A stretch of 64,000 nt of DNA from Phoronis australis (taxonomy: Eukaryota > Phoronida > Phoronidae). How positions within the stretch are numbered: position 1 is the stretch's first letter; the number at the start of each line of letters is the position of its first letter. The notes under the pieces were generated by a model. That model was not told where the DNA came from, searched no databases, and worked only from the letters and a program-made list of their open reading frames with translations. This document shows, in pieces, positions 41,501-45,286 of this stretch. The position numbers and the translations under genes are program-made. The stretch lies in the NCBI GenBank assembly GCA_002633005.1, contig NMRA01000540.1, forward strand, positions 144,119-208,118. Reading direction: 5' to 3'.

Positions 41501-42021
41501 TAAACATTAGTATGCCCCACTCACCGTGGATGGACATTTCACGAAGCTCGTGCAGACAATGAATCACATCACGTCGAGACTTGCTCTGAGCAAGATTCAA
41601 GAGAACTTGCCTGGCTTTCTGAAATAGTCATCATTTGGGCATGGAGACATAATGGACTCATAAATACCACGGATGGACATCTAAGTCAAATACACTGAAT
41701 CTCAAGCAAGGAGGTCAAATCTTTCAAGGCAGCAACACGACTCCCTAAACCAAAAGTCGAAGTTACTAACTAGGCTACACTTCATTTGAAAAAACTCCAA
41801 TACTTCAAACCAAGCATGTTACAAAATGTACAGTTGACACATAAATCCAGACAGGAGCTAAGAAGTAAAAAAGGATGGAATGTTTTGAGCTAACGAACCT
41901 CACTGATGTTTGGATGCGTCAACGACGGACTGGTCTCTCCAAATTCTACGACAGGCTTCAGGGAGTCATTGCTCAATTCTGCGAAGTGATTGGACAGCTG
42001 CTCACAGCTATATTCACTCAT
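3226..42021 (-). CDS. LRRK2: LRRK2 orthologue: ARM-ANK-LRR-Roc portion (40 visible exons)
   Basis: Leucine-rich repeat kinase 2 is a large cytoplasmic Roc-COR GTPase/kinase acting on Rab GTPases at endolysosomal membranes. The minus strand shows, in order, armadillo-type helical repeats (exons 1-18, about residues 1-660), ankyrin repeats (19-22), a Ser/Arg-rich linker (23-28), leucine-rich repeats (29-37) and most of the Roc GTPase (38-41). Roc shows P-loop GFGQRGKSS, switch-I TVGI, DLAGQ and G4 GTHKD. Visible coding sequence totals about 4720 bp (about 1573 codons), close to the human length before COR. All junctions between consecutive visible exons have GT/AG and matching phase. Exon 4 (numbering allows one) is missing in the N gap at 37472-37877. 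COR, kinase and WD40 exons must lie left of position 1. ARM plus ANK modules in this order point to LRRK2 rather than LRRK1. Introns are 0.2-4 kb and carry only repeats noted separately. Very confident of identity; individual exon edges are inferred by eye. Confidence 0.96.
4577..4706 (-). CDS. LRRK2: LRRK2 exon 40 (Roc: G4 motif)
   Basis: Encodes VVYNVSADIEEINTLSPWLL, NIQARAPDCPVIIVGTHKDK and LPK. GTHKD is the TKxD-type guanine motif (human GTHLD). NIQARA aligns with human NIKARA, keeping residues equivalent to Asn1437 and Arg1441. Donor GTATTG; phase 0 to 1. Confidence 0.97.
5222..5345 (-). CDS. LRRK2: LRRK2 exon 39 (Roc: DxxG motif)
   Basis: Encodes FHRRNRQDKMVQYTLNTWDL then AGQEQFYSSHQCFLSTRTLY and L. 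DLAGQEQF is the G3/switch-II motif with the Ras-type Gln; human LRRK2 has DFAGREEF. Acceptor ATGTCTTAG, donor GTAAGT. Confidence 0.97.
5585..5752 (-). repeat. tRNA-derived SINE, copy B
   Basis: On the minus strand the A box (GTGTGACTTAGTGGGATGATC, RC of about 5722-5742) and B box (GGGTTTGAGTCCC, RC of 5691-5703) have tRNA spacing. The body following the B box (RC of 5650-5686) matches copy A at 3013-3050. It lies in the intron between LRRK2 exons 39 and 38. Confidence 0.75.
6132..6271 (-). CDS. LRRK2: LRRK2 exon 38 (Roc: P-loop and switch I)
   Basis: Encodes AESHYRMKMMIVGFGQRGKS then SLLQALKREKSQTIIQPTVG and IVVSDW. GFGQRGKSS is the GxxxxGKS/T phosphate-binding loop; TVGI supplies the switch-I Thr. 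It aligns with human MKLMIVGNTGSGKTTLLQQL. Donor GTAAGT; phase 0 to 2. Confidence 0.97.
6856..6951 (-). CDS. LRRK2: LRRK2 exon 37 (LRR-Roc junction)
   Basis: Encodes LPLCGLNLDLDEALQRGRTK then DLIGYLHERLKR, matching human LPLDELHLNFDFKH...DIIRFLQQRLKK. Donor GTACGA, acceptor TTTTCCAG; phase 0 at both ends. Confidence 0.94.
7201..7311 (-). CDS. LRRK2: LRRK2 exon 36 (LRR)
   Basis: Encodes IPKEIGLLTCLTSLDVSYNP then DVTTLPDELGRLSKLWE. The run LTSLDVSYN is identical to human LRRK2. 37 codons, phase 0 at both ends. Confidence 0.97.
7608..7685 (-). CDS. LRRK2: LRRK2 exon 35 (LRR)
   Basis: Encodes MKLSPGAKLWSLTLERLVLS then HNNLQE, matching human AYLWSRVEKLHLSHNKLKE. 26 codons, phase 0 at both ends. 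Confidence 0.93.
7824..7953. repeat. 59-bp tandem repeat, 2.2 copies
   Basis: Blocks starting agagacactcaacaatgact at 7824, agagacactcaacaacgact at 7883 and agagactcaac at 7942, spaced 59 bp. Intronic. Confidence 0.85.
9176..9287 (-). CDS. LRRK2: LRRK2 exon 34 (LRR)
   Basis: Encodes LRILDLSHNSISHLASPDLW then KTLYLKELLLSHNKISV, nearly colinear with human LRSLDMSSNDIQYLPGPAHW. Acceptor TTTTCTAG, donor GTGAGT. Confidence 0.95.
10605..10728 (-). CDS. LRRK2: LRRK2 exon 33 (LRR)
   Basis: Encodes VLPVATVAPHLSHLFSVKLS then HNHLSDRETGGIPKLILDLP, matching human MPFLPPSMTILKLSQNKFSC...ILNLP. Acceptor GTTTTCCAG, donor GTAAGT; phase 1 to 2. Confidence 0.92.
11428..11579 (-). CDS. LRRK2: LRRK2 exon 32 (LRR)
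   Basis: Encodes NRIRELPAQPLTLKRLKMLN, LSHNYLRVIPDEFLTACHNL and EELLVMYNEL, matching human LKELKILNLSKNHISSLSEN. Acceptor GATTTTAG, donor GTATGT; phase 2 to 1. Confidence 0.94.
11659..12103. mobile_element. Non-autonomous TIR element (MITE), ACCRGG...TCTACGG family
   Basis: The ends are inverted: left accagggttttccgtagata(agccca), right (tgggct)tatctacggaaattcccggt. About 445 bp, no coding capacity. The interior holds further inverted blocks (cgcccatgggcgtttat). A second copy lies at 26779-27190. Located in the LRRK2 intron between exons 32 and 31. I could not identify a clean target-site duplication. Confidence 0.8.
12474..12610 (-). CDS. LRRK2: LRRK2 exon 31 (LRR)
   Basis: Encodes IDDVHATPSNVSLSLQQLKI, SNNMLGVFPEWLVDYFPVLE and RLSLDG, matching human LKQFNLSYNQLSFVPENL...LEQLILEG. 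Acceptor TTTGTTCAG, donor GTTAGT; phase 0 to 2. Confidence 0.94.
13401..13514 (-). CDS. LRRK2: LRRK2 exon 30 (LRR)
   Basis: Encodes SMPNLKYLYLHHNNMEKIPS then EVFTFCKKLVELDISDNK. LxxLxLxxN repeats aligned with human LTHLDLHSNKFTSFPSYLLK. Exactly 38 codons, phase 0 at both ends. Confidence 0.95.
14175..14575 (+). repeat. Interspersed repeat, gagcattgaaatg family (copy 2)
   Basis: Starts gagcattgaaatgcgccac, contains agggccactagacggtgc, tgaatccatccgaaaac, aatagggggcac, and ends near aaatatgtgggcacat. Block order equals that of the copies at 14860 and 19150. Intronic. Confidence 0.75.
14860..15245 (+). repeat. Interspersed repeat, gagcattgaaatg family (copy 3)
   Basis: Contains atggccactagatagcac, cttgaatccatctgaaaac, ctagggggcacctgggtagt and ends near agatatgtgagtgcat. 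It includes a short internal array of gacgccgga/gacgccaga repeats (about 15150-15195). Confidence 0.75.
15534..15733 (-). CDS. LRRK2: LRRK2 exon 29 (start of LRR)
   Basis: Encodes RTKSWTDLFETEEKGIVRVL, DLSANGISSLTDILNGGPTL and NLDLSHNSLYYFPDALLK, with VLDLSANGI matching human SLDLSANEL. First two leucine-rich repeats. Phase 1 to 0. Confidence 0.94.
16084..16191 (-). CDS. LRRK2: LRRK2 exon 28 (linker)
   Basis: Encodes SVSEVFSPVKLRPRRLSGQF then TSFEPNPRTSSPIPQ. RRLSGQ is a further basophilic kinase-type motif. Acceptor TTGTGTAG, donor GTACGT; phase 1 to 1. Confidence 0.85.
16742..16865 (-). CDS. LRRK2: LRRK2 exon 27 (linker with 14-3-3-type site)
   Basis: Encodes LQSPANSTRSNPRLGRHLSL then PVFNIDREISLSEGDVSETS and I. 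The stretch RHLSLPVFN aligns with human RHSNSLGPIF around Ser935, the main 14-3-3 docking phosphosite, and fits the RxxSxP consensus. Donor GTGGGT; phase 0 to 1. Confidence 0.88.
16803..16820 (-). promoter_or_regulatory. 14-3-3 binding motif in LRRK2 (Ser935 equivalent)
   Basis: A protein-level site, marked on DNA: RHLSLP within RLGRHLSLPVFN. It has the form RxxSxP and lies in the same linker position and local context as human RHSNSLGP. Confidence 0.7.
17105..17163 (-). CDS. LRRK2: LRRK2 exon 26 (linker, 59 bp)
   Basis: Encodes SPWGRRRLQRVSSPDTLSM. Arg/Ser-rich; phase 1 to 0. Acceptor TTTTGTAG, donor GTACGT. Confidence 0.82.
18089..18241 (-). CDS. LRRK2: LRRK2 exon 25 (linker)
   Basis: Encodes FQSPMRQFASCPADLEEHRL, TSLSGSDVPCSPLDPRLKLV and PENTIRSPSA. 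Several Ser-Pro sites. Phase (1 to 1) agrees with both sides. Confidence 0.85.
18716..18892 (-). CDS. LRRK2: LRRK2 exon 24 (linker, basic and Ser-rich)
   Basis: Encodes ENSLETLSTKAGRRKLIQGL, VSTTRSGFKKILSPKRRSTA and ITEQFQRSLSDRGRRQPP. Low-complexity Arg/Ser region, expected to be disordered and phosphorylated, as in the human pre-LRR linker. Acceptor TTTTCTAG, donor GTGAGT. Confidence 0.83.
19150..19465 (+). repeat. Interspersed repeat, gagcattgaaatg family (copy 4)
   Basis: Contains atgtccactacgtggtgcaa, ctcgaatccatctgaaaacg, ggggcacaccggtagtcgga and ends taaatatgtgggcgcataat. Intronic, between LRRK2 exons 24 and 23. Confidence 0.75.
19858..19959 (-). CDS. LRRK2: LRRK2 exon 23 (linker)
   Basis: Encodes EKHQKRDLLLYEREPCKTPM then RFNYSADLQDLQA. 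Phase agrees with both neighbours. The acceptor (TTAAGTGTACAG) has a weak pyrimidine tract, so the 5' edge is less certain than others. Confidence 0.78.
20818..21340 (+). repeat. Direct repeat pair, Tc1/mariner-like end sequence
   Basis: gccaaaagtatccggacaaa followed by atgacacggaattccgtcat occurs at 20818 and again at 21278 in the same orientation. The sequence before the first copy (ccagtgttgcc) resembles Tc1-type inverted-repeat ends. No transposase is visible between them. Confidence 0.65.
21689..21787 (-). CDS. LRRK2: LRRK2 exon 22 (post-ankyrin segment)
   Basis: Encodes GTIVWSGFGLGNIQPEWLVP then SFLGENVTSRQT, closely matching human ICLGGFCIGKVEPSWLGPLF. This conserved block links ankyrin repeats to the regulatory linker. 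Acceptor TTTCTTTCAG, donor GTAGGC. Confidence 0.95.
22191..22299 (-). CDS. LRRK2: LRRK2 exon 21 (ankyrin repeats)
   Basis: Encodes GVTDINTALQMSLKQQSDSI then VGILLKELGRDTRDKD, equivalent to human VRKALTISIGKGDSQIISLL. Acceptor TTCTCCAG, donor GTAAGA; phase 0 to 1. Confidence 0.93.
23327..23446 (-). CDS. LRRK2: LRRK2 exon 20 (ankyrin repeats)
   Basis: Encodes GVECLLELGADVNVGQGQET then PLCYACKSEDVLMTKMLLKQ. VECLLELGADVN is a canonical ankyrin turn and nearly identical to human VECLLLLGADAN. 40 codons, phase 0 at both ends. Confidence 0.96.
24043..24143 (-). CDS. LRRK2: LRRK2 exon 19 (ARM/ankyrin junction)
   Basis: Encodes VFELASEALYVLACMRNYKS then AMLLSACSKGMIA, matching human LNLCCKCFAKVAMDD...MLERACDQNNS. 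Acceptor TATTCCAG, donor GTGAGT; ends at phase 0. Confidence 0.93.
24797..24875. repeat. 26-bp tandem repeat, about 3 copies
   Basis: Copies of tgactggttgaccctaaata with small changes. Intronic. Confidence 0.75.
25034..25151 (-). CDS. LRRK2: LRRK2 exon 18 (end of ARM)
   Basis: Encodes GCVCIQVWCEHCVDITVQFV then DKGAPEHLFTAIEKYGNQS, equivalent to human SKLLVHHSFDLVIFHQMSSN. Cys-rich start. Acceptor TTTTTCAG, donor GTATAT; phase 0 to 1. Confidence 0.9.
26031..26173 (-). CDS. LRRK2: LRRK2 exon 17 (ARM)
   Basis: Encodes VQKKGLILLQLLANKDYSAS then QPELVSVVEAIMAAITGFLD and LSSIQAE. Acceptor CATTTTAG, donor GTTAGT; ends at phase 0. Confidence 0.9.
26414..26551. repeat. TATATGG repeat and (TA)n microsatellite
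   Basis: A tatatatggtatatatggta-type block followed by about 30 TA dinucleotides up to 26550. IYIYIY-type open frames here are artefacts. Intronic, between LRRK2 exons 17 and 16. Confidence 0.95.
26650..26730 (-). CDS. LRRK2: LRRK2 exon 16 (ARM)
   Basis: Encodes GGASLLCTDGAITQVVESMK then SFSQSF. Acceptor CTCCCAG, donor GTGAGT; phase 1 to 1. Confidence 0.9.
26779..27190. mobile_element. MITE, second copy of the 11659 family
   Basis: Begins actggggttttccatagatc and shares internal blocks with the 11659 copy (gaaaattatgccgaataaac, tggtgtcaagtttc, ttccgtttacacgcccgcct). The right terminal repeat is lost or too diverged to see. Intronic. Confidence 0.7.
27257..27385 (-). CDS. LRRK2: LRRK2 exon 15 (ARM)
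   Basis: Encodes LVRNQCLIEGVHVKVLDCME then SDHDNELMQDAGLETLAVLA and AG, equivalent to human LSLEGAMDSVLHTLQMYPDD. Acceptor CCCTTGCAG, donor GTACAT; phase 1 to 1. Confidence 0.92.
27805..28292. mobile_element. hAT-like MITE, copy A (6-bp TSD AAGATA)
   Basis: Terminal inverted repeats cagggcttggaat / attccaagcc(ttg), flanked by the exact direct repeat aagata (27799-27804 and 28293-28298). 488 bp, no transposase. Ends in CAGGG with a 6-bp duplication fit hAT-type elements. It lies immediately downstream of the LRRK2 exon 14 donor. Confidence 0.88.
28306..28439 (-). CDS. LRRK2: LRRK2 exon 14 (ARM)
   Basis: Encodes MKHKWQVTNYDKTLFGLMSI then FGQFPNDKALQLEVISTIGC and LADI, aligning with human KLVLAALNRFIGNPGIQKCGLKV. 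Acceptor GTTTCAG, donor GTAATG. A hAT-like MITE ends 13 bp downstream of this donor. Confidence 0.92.
28676..28738. repeat. 31-bp tandem duplication
   Basis: agtgacaccacatggccagt(tcacaaacta) occurs twice in tandem. Intronic, between LRRK2 exons 14 and 13. Confidence 0.9.
28828..28957 (-). CDS. LRRK2: LRRK2 exon 13 (ARM)
   Basis: Encodes RIQQLLLEKNTHMAILDGM then KYHKSRSRPQSSGCRAIRGL and CVF. Acceptor CTCCTCCAG, donor GTAAAC; phase 1 to 2. The middle is basic and Ser-rich, a loop between ARM helices. Confidence 0.87.
29421..29471 (-). CDS. LRRK2: LRRK2 exon 12 (ARM, 51 bp)
   Basis: Short exon encoding RYNTVVELVSLVSQTG. Its phase (1 to 1) and helical pattern fit both neighbours. Acceptor TTTAATTTAG, donor GTAATT. 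Confidence 0.82.
29978..30084 (-). CDS. LRRK2: LRRK2 exon 11 (ARM)
   Basis: Encodes NPLHTLCLCAILMHPKAERT then FCAACDAIYWMSADS. Acceptor TTTTCCAG, donor GTAAGT; phase 2 to 1. Confidence 0.88.
30555..30848. repeat. Diverged tandem duplication, about 157-bp unit
   Basis: Two copies carry gtgatcttgaaaa, aaggtcac, tcgac(a/t)gg, ggtgcagaatatgaacaaaa(tctaaagct) and tccttcttgaga in the same order. It resembles a dispersed repeat common in its genome; no coding signal. Confidence 0.7.
31122..31256. mobile_element. hAT-like MITE, copy B (truncated)
   Basis: Begins cagggcttgaaatgaccaat and follows the family sequence for about 135 bp, then the similarity is lost in an A/T run. No right end was found. 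Confidence 0.75.
31400..31465. repeat. GAT/GAC-rich simple repeat
   Basis: Imperfect (gatgac)n tract. Intronic. Confidence 0.75.
32590..32782 (-). CDS. LRRK2: LRRK2 exon 10 (ARM)
   Basis: Second-longest visible LRRK2 exon (193 bp). Encodes GRLLSDESYRQEKEWLKLIS, LIMSQHRDQRKLLELCCEAM and CILLEYRPALQELIG, equivalent to human HREVMLSMLMHSSSKEVFQA...NALSTLLEQN. Donor GTACGT, acceptor TATCCCAG; phase 1 to 2. Confidence 0.92.
33165..33284 (-). CDS. LRRK2: LRRK2 exon 9 (ARM)
   Basis: Encodes SVCDQLISAQVGPMLLEVVF then HFLDNPLPLLAGIRVFKKL. Acceptor TTTCAG, donor GTAAGC; phase 1 to 1. Confidence 0.9.
33497..33625 (-). CDS. LRRK2: LRRK2 exon 8 (ARM)
   Basis: Encodes ENLHVFIDDKLHLTLLQHLK then DFFTDSDVVCAGFHLLHMFLGT. 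Acceptor GTTTCAG, donor GTATGG; phase 1 to 1. Confidence 0.9.
34360..34491 (-). CDS. LRRK2: LRRK2 exon 7 (ARM)
   Basis: Encodes KERQIELVLNEDHRLVTKAM then WKHPTSRDLMLSACRLFTVLACT, one ARM-type helical repeat. Acceptor CTCTACAG, donor GTAAGG; phase 1 to 1. Confidence 0.9.
35511..35645 (-). CDS. LRRK2: LRRK2 exon 6 (ARM)
   Basis: Encodes EARNYLLRPPTDAVSSVVVS then MFTFANSVVAQVTACKALASLLAN. It aligns with human DEESDIFMLIFDAMHSF...QKLGCKALHVLF. Acceptor TTGTTGCAG, donor GTGAGT; phase 1 to 1. Confidence 0.9.
37352..37407 (-). repeat. 28-bp tandem duplication containing the exon 5 splice donor
   Basis: The sequence actaacggtgagtactgatg(atgtttca) is present twice in tandem, once across the exon 5/intron junction and once just inside the intron, with a single a/g difference. 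Both copies keep a full GTGAGT donor. Using the distal one would add 28 bp and reach an in-frame TGA at once. Confidence 0.9.
37393..37468 (-). CDS. LRRK2: LRRK2 exon 5 (ARM), at the gap edge
   Basis: Encodes VMNAYSDVGTVQIAIMKTL then VQFSTN, equivalent to human LTVHNASVNLSVIGLKTLDLLL. The sequence CAG directly abutting the gap is a plausible acceptor; if it is not, the exon extends into the gap. The donor GTGAGT (37387-37392) is duplicated 28 bp further into the intron. Confidence 0.8.
37472..37877. other. Assembly gap (406 N) hiding a LRRK2 exon
   Basis: A run of 406 undefined bases. The protein jumps from the residues equivalent to human SVQQ (exon 3) to those equivalent to LILKMLTVHNA (next visible exon). 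The human stretch VGWSLLCKLIEVCPG and following residues have no counterpart in 37.9-40.1 kb. One coding exon of roughly 100 bp, phase 0 at both ends, is therefore expected in or beside the gap. Confidence 0.85.
37878..38192. mobile_element. Right end of a TIR element next to the gap (inferred)
   Basis: The stretch is dense in cgtatacg/gacgtac/cgtacgcc motifs and ends cgtcaaggtgtgacagggcc(ttt). Its reverse complement, aaaggccctgtcacacc, looks like a DNA-transposon terminus. The opposite end would be in the N gap. Confidence 0.5.
39194..39429. mobile_element. hAT-like MITE, copy C (236 bp internal-deletion form)
   Basis: Ends cagggcttgtaatggccaat and aaaattccaagccatg, flanked by gagata (39188) and gatata (39430), one mismatch apart. 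The interior is AT-rich and differs from the 490-bp copies. Intronic. Confidence 0.8.
40174..40265 (-). CDS. LRRK2: LRRK2 exon 3 (ARM)
   Basis: Encodes SCLSAVVEHNGPTIILNTM then INMASICRVQE, matching human IHVPLLIVLDSYMRVASVQQ in position and pattern. Acceptor TTTCCAG, donor GTATAG; ends at phase 0. Confidence 0.88.
41525..41618 (-). CDS. LRRK2: LRRK2 exon 2 (ARM)
   Basis: Encodes KARQVLLNLAQSKS then RRDVIHCLHELREMSIH, helical, resembling the first human ARM helices around the stretch QIETLVQILEDLL. Acceptor TTTCAG, donor GTGAGT; phase 0 to 1. Confidence 0.88.
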
Positions 42022-42037
42022 GGTTCAAAGGATGACA
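41899..42037 (-). CDS. LRRK2: LRRK2 exon 1 (start codon; ARM N-terminus)
   Basis: The ATG at 42021-42019 opens MSEYSCEQLSNHFAEL; 41 codons end at phase 0 on donor GAG/GTTCGT. Upstream of the ATG, a pyrimidine-rich tract ending TTCACAG (about 42038) looks like an acceptor, so 42022-42037 is probably 5' UTR preceded by an untranslated exon further right. The next exon continues in frame (KARQVLLNLAQ). Confidence 0.85.
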
Positions 42038-44407
42038 CTGTGAATAAATAGCAGATAATTCAGAAAGTCAAAAAATTGTGTTTCAATTTGTCAGTTTCAA
42101 ATCAGCTCTCTCAAACCATGAATGAAATGAATGGTAGTTCAGCCAGGGTGCACAGGAAGTAGGAAAACTTCAGTGAAAGTTCTCGATTTTGGGACACTCT
42201 ATAAAGCTGGGTCTCCAAAATTCAAGTCATAATTGAATGTTGACTACGAGGATTGGGCATGGGCAATTTCTGCACTTTTTAATTTCTCAAATATTGGATC
42301 GACCTTGAACAAAATATTCTTCACAGCCCAAACTGAAGACTTTTACCTGTACCTAACCTATGTTTATGTTGATGCCAACCTGTACAACACATCAGGTACA
42401 GTCTCACTAATTTTAGACAAAGTAAGCGCCGAAACGACCATTTTTGTTTTCAAGTGTTTCTAACATAGTGATTGGCCACAATGTCTCAAAACTGTCGGTT
42501 GGTAGCCGTGGTACAAAACTTGAACATGGATTGGGATATCATTTAATTTGCATATGTTGCATGGGAAAATGATTTACAAAAAAATTTCACTCGTTGCATG
42601 GCCGTGTTGCCACAGAATTCTAAATTAGAAAGATTTTGTCATTAGGTAGTTAGAGTTCCTAGTAAACACCTTTCAGTGTATACAGTGGCGAATTTAGAGG
42701 GGGGCCAAGGGAGCCATGCCCCCACCCAGTAAAATTCTCCCAGATTCCATTTGGCAGTACGGGGGTGCGAATGTCTGACGGGCAAAATCCTGGCTAATAC
42801 TCTGCCCTGCCCCCCCCCCCCAACTCAAAATCCTGGATCCGCCCCTGGTATGAGAGAGTCAAAACATGTGGAAAGTCGCCAATTCAAATATTTAAACAAT
42901 GGAACGGTAAACTACATAAAGCAGGAATTTTTTGTTGCAAAAATATGCCCTTTCAGGAAATGAAACCAAAACTAATGACATGTGTAGTTTTGTTCACTGT
43001 GAAATATTTAGTGTAGCTCTAATCTGGAAAGTTCAGGGATGGGTTCACAATTACCTAAACTATTAAGTTTCGGTATCGATTAAAATCTAACGCTGTTTCG
43101 GTACTTCAAGTTTAAAAATAAAAAAGAAGATTTCAAGCCGTTCCCCCATAAGAAAAAAAAACAAATAAACAGGAGCATTAAAAATGAAATAACAAAACCG
43201 ATATGAAACATATTTAAAACCATCCTTCCTTTGGGAGTGGCCTTTGGTCAAGTTAAACACTAATTAACTTTTTGTAATATAAATTTAAATTCATTGTACC
43301 AAGTTAAAACTACTCTCCACAGTTGCAGGTTGTAGCTCTGTGCAAATACCTGAGAAAACCAATTTGGATGTATTAACAACCATCATTGTTGAGGCTGTTG
43401 TGGAAGCTATTACCTTTCCACTTTATTAGCTCAGATCTACATCAATACAAAAGGTGAGCTGAATGGGCATCATAAAAGTTGTCTGGGCCTGAGGGAATGT
43501 GAGTGGTGCCCAGTGTATTAGCCAGAAATTCTCCACATGAATCCTTCACACAAAATCTGGCTATGAAATTCTCACCAAAGAGTTCTTCCAGAGCAAATAT
43601 TTAAACATGTCTCGGACTGTAGAAATTAGTGTTTAGTGGCACCAGACCAACTCCTTCAGTCAAAAAGCAAATTTCTATTCCAGGCGTCAGTACAGTAAAC
43701 TCTCGTTAATTTAAGACACAATGGTGGACAAGTAAAATCTTGTTTTCACATTTTTATTAAGGGTGTGTAGCACCCTTTGAAAACTTGTTGGTGTTCAAGT
43801 TCTGTGCCATATAGCTACATATAGCTACCAACATTGACAAACATTTTGAAAAATTGTAGACCATTCACAATTACTGGAGGCCGTTAAAAATGAAAAAATG
43901 AGTAATTTTGGCAATCCATTTTACCTGCTGTAGACCTTACTGATAACCTAGGATGATGGTTGGTAGCTGGTAACTGGTGAAAGTAGAATTCATACCTGGT
44001 TAAATCATTATACTTTGTGTGTTGCCAGTTATCAGGTATTGTTATACTCTGGGCTTCAGTGCATATTACATAACCAGTAGATAACTGATTTGTAAACAAC
44101 TACAGGAGGTCATGAATGGGGACACTGCTTGCTGTATTACTACAGATTTCAAAACACAGAAATTTTGAATTTAGAATCTCTTTACTGAAACTGTTTCCAC
44201 TAATCCCTAGTCTGCATAGCCCACAGACCCTAATGAGAGACCTACCACACAATTCATGTCAATAGTGAGTGAGGAATGTTGGTGCCAGAGAGATTTTAAT
44301 GTCACACACAGCACCACCTGCACTGTACAATAAAAACTACTGTAAGACCAAAAAAGCCTGCTAGAAATAAAGCATTTTTTCTTAGCGACGTACCTCTATT
44401 TCCAAGC
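42038..44407. other. Upstream of LRRK2: intergenic or 5' UTR intron
   Basis: No protein-coding exon was supported on either strand. It holds a TIR element at 42684-42848 and a Tc1/mariner-like end (tacagtaaactctcgttaat) at about 43692. If LRRK2 has an untranslated first exon, as the acceptor at 42038 suggests, part of this is its first intron. Confidence 0.5.
42684..42848. mobile_element. Short TIR element (cagtggcg...cgcccctg)
   Basis: Starts cagtggcgaatttagagggg and ends tcctggatccgcccctg, imperfect inverted repeats with G-runs and C-runs. The flanks gtata/gtatg resemble a short duplication. Related ends occur at 48320-48350 and 48970. Confidence 0.65.
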
Positions 44408-45286
44408 ATGGCGAATGGCACATTAGTGCTCGCGATACAGAAAATGGCTGAAGGTAATTACACTCTGATCAAACACTGAAAGTGGGGGAACTAAGGCCAA
44501 TTAAGACAGGAAGATTAATGTAATGAATTAATACTACACAATGCTTTGGTCTCATTAACGTGGTCAAGTGCTTGTGTACTGACTTAAGTTACACTCGAAG
44601 CAGTAACAAGTACTTGCGAAACAGTACAACTCTGTCTGTAGAAGATGACAAGGCTTCACAAGTTAAGTTACAATGTTACATTGATCAGTGCAGTAAAATC
44701 TCGCCAATTTAGGACAGAATGTGGTGTTTTAATTTAATTTAATGAAAGACAAGTAGGACCAATAAACACTTTATCACTTTCAAGTTCTATAGTACTATAG
44801 CTACGATCTGACAGTGTTTTGGTCAACTAATGACATTCATAGTATTTGAAAATTCACTTTTAAGAATGGTTCTTGTGTGAAATTAGTGACATTTTTTTAT
44901 CCTCCATATTTCGGTGTCCTAAATTCTAGAGACTGTAGGTCAGGGGTGAATTATCATAGTAAGTATTTTAGGAATTTCTCTGTACATTGTCACTGAAAGA
45001 TGGTCCATTATCATAAAGAGAAGGTGTACTGTAATCACTTCTTTGTTGCTTTATAGGTGTAGCCAGATTGGATCATATTTCATACTGTGGGTTTCGTCTC
45101 CTTTATGTCCATAGACATGTGTTAGACAAATCAGGCATGCCACCACTGATGGGGAGAGTGTCTTCAGAGGTTAGTGAAATCATGCAACGCCACATCAGTT
45201 TATTGCAAGATCTTGCTGACGTTAGGTCCAATATTATCAGTCAAATACAAAAAAAACAAAATTCCGGTAACAATTGTCCAGTCTAA
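44408..45286 (+). CDS. Two-exon gene for an unrecognised 91-aa helical protein
   Basis: Exon 1 (44408-44453) starts at an ATG in strong context (aagcATGG) and encodes MANGTLVLAIQKMAE. Donor GTAATT; acceptor TTGCTTTATAG at 45056. Exon 2 (45057-45286) continues in phase (split Gly) with GVARLDHISYCGFRLLYVHR, HVLDKSGMPPLMGRVSSEVS and EIMQRHISLLQDLADVRSNI, ending TAA. The product is about 91 residues, without signal peptide or transmembrane segment, and is predicted to be mostly helical with heptad-like hydrophobics near the C-terminus. I do not recognise the family; its size and character resemble small subunits of coiled-coil complexes, but that is a guess. The intron holds a mariner-like MITE. 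It is transcribed divergently from LRRK2, whose ATG is 2.4 kb away. Confidence 0.6.
44693..44938. mobile_element. Tc1/mariner-like MITE in the intron of the 91-aa gene
   Basis: The left end cagtaaaatctcgccaattt(aggaca) and right end tgtcctaaattctagagactg are imperfect inverted repeats. The right flank is TA. About 246 bp, no coding capacity. A related left end lies at 43692. Confidence 0.7.

Noticed and set aside
42233-42463. 76-codon plus-strand ORF upstream of LRRK2
   Set aside because: Phe/Tyr/Asn-rich composition typical of chance AT-rich frames; no splice-compatible partner found.
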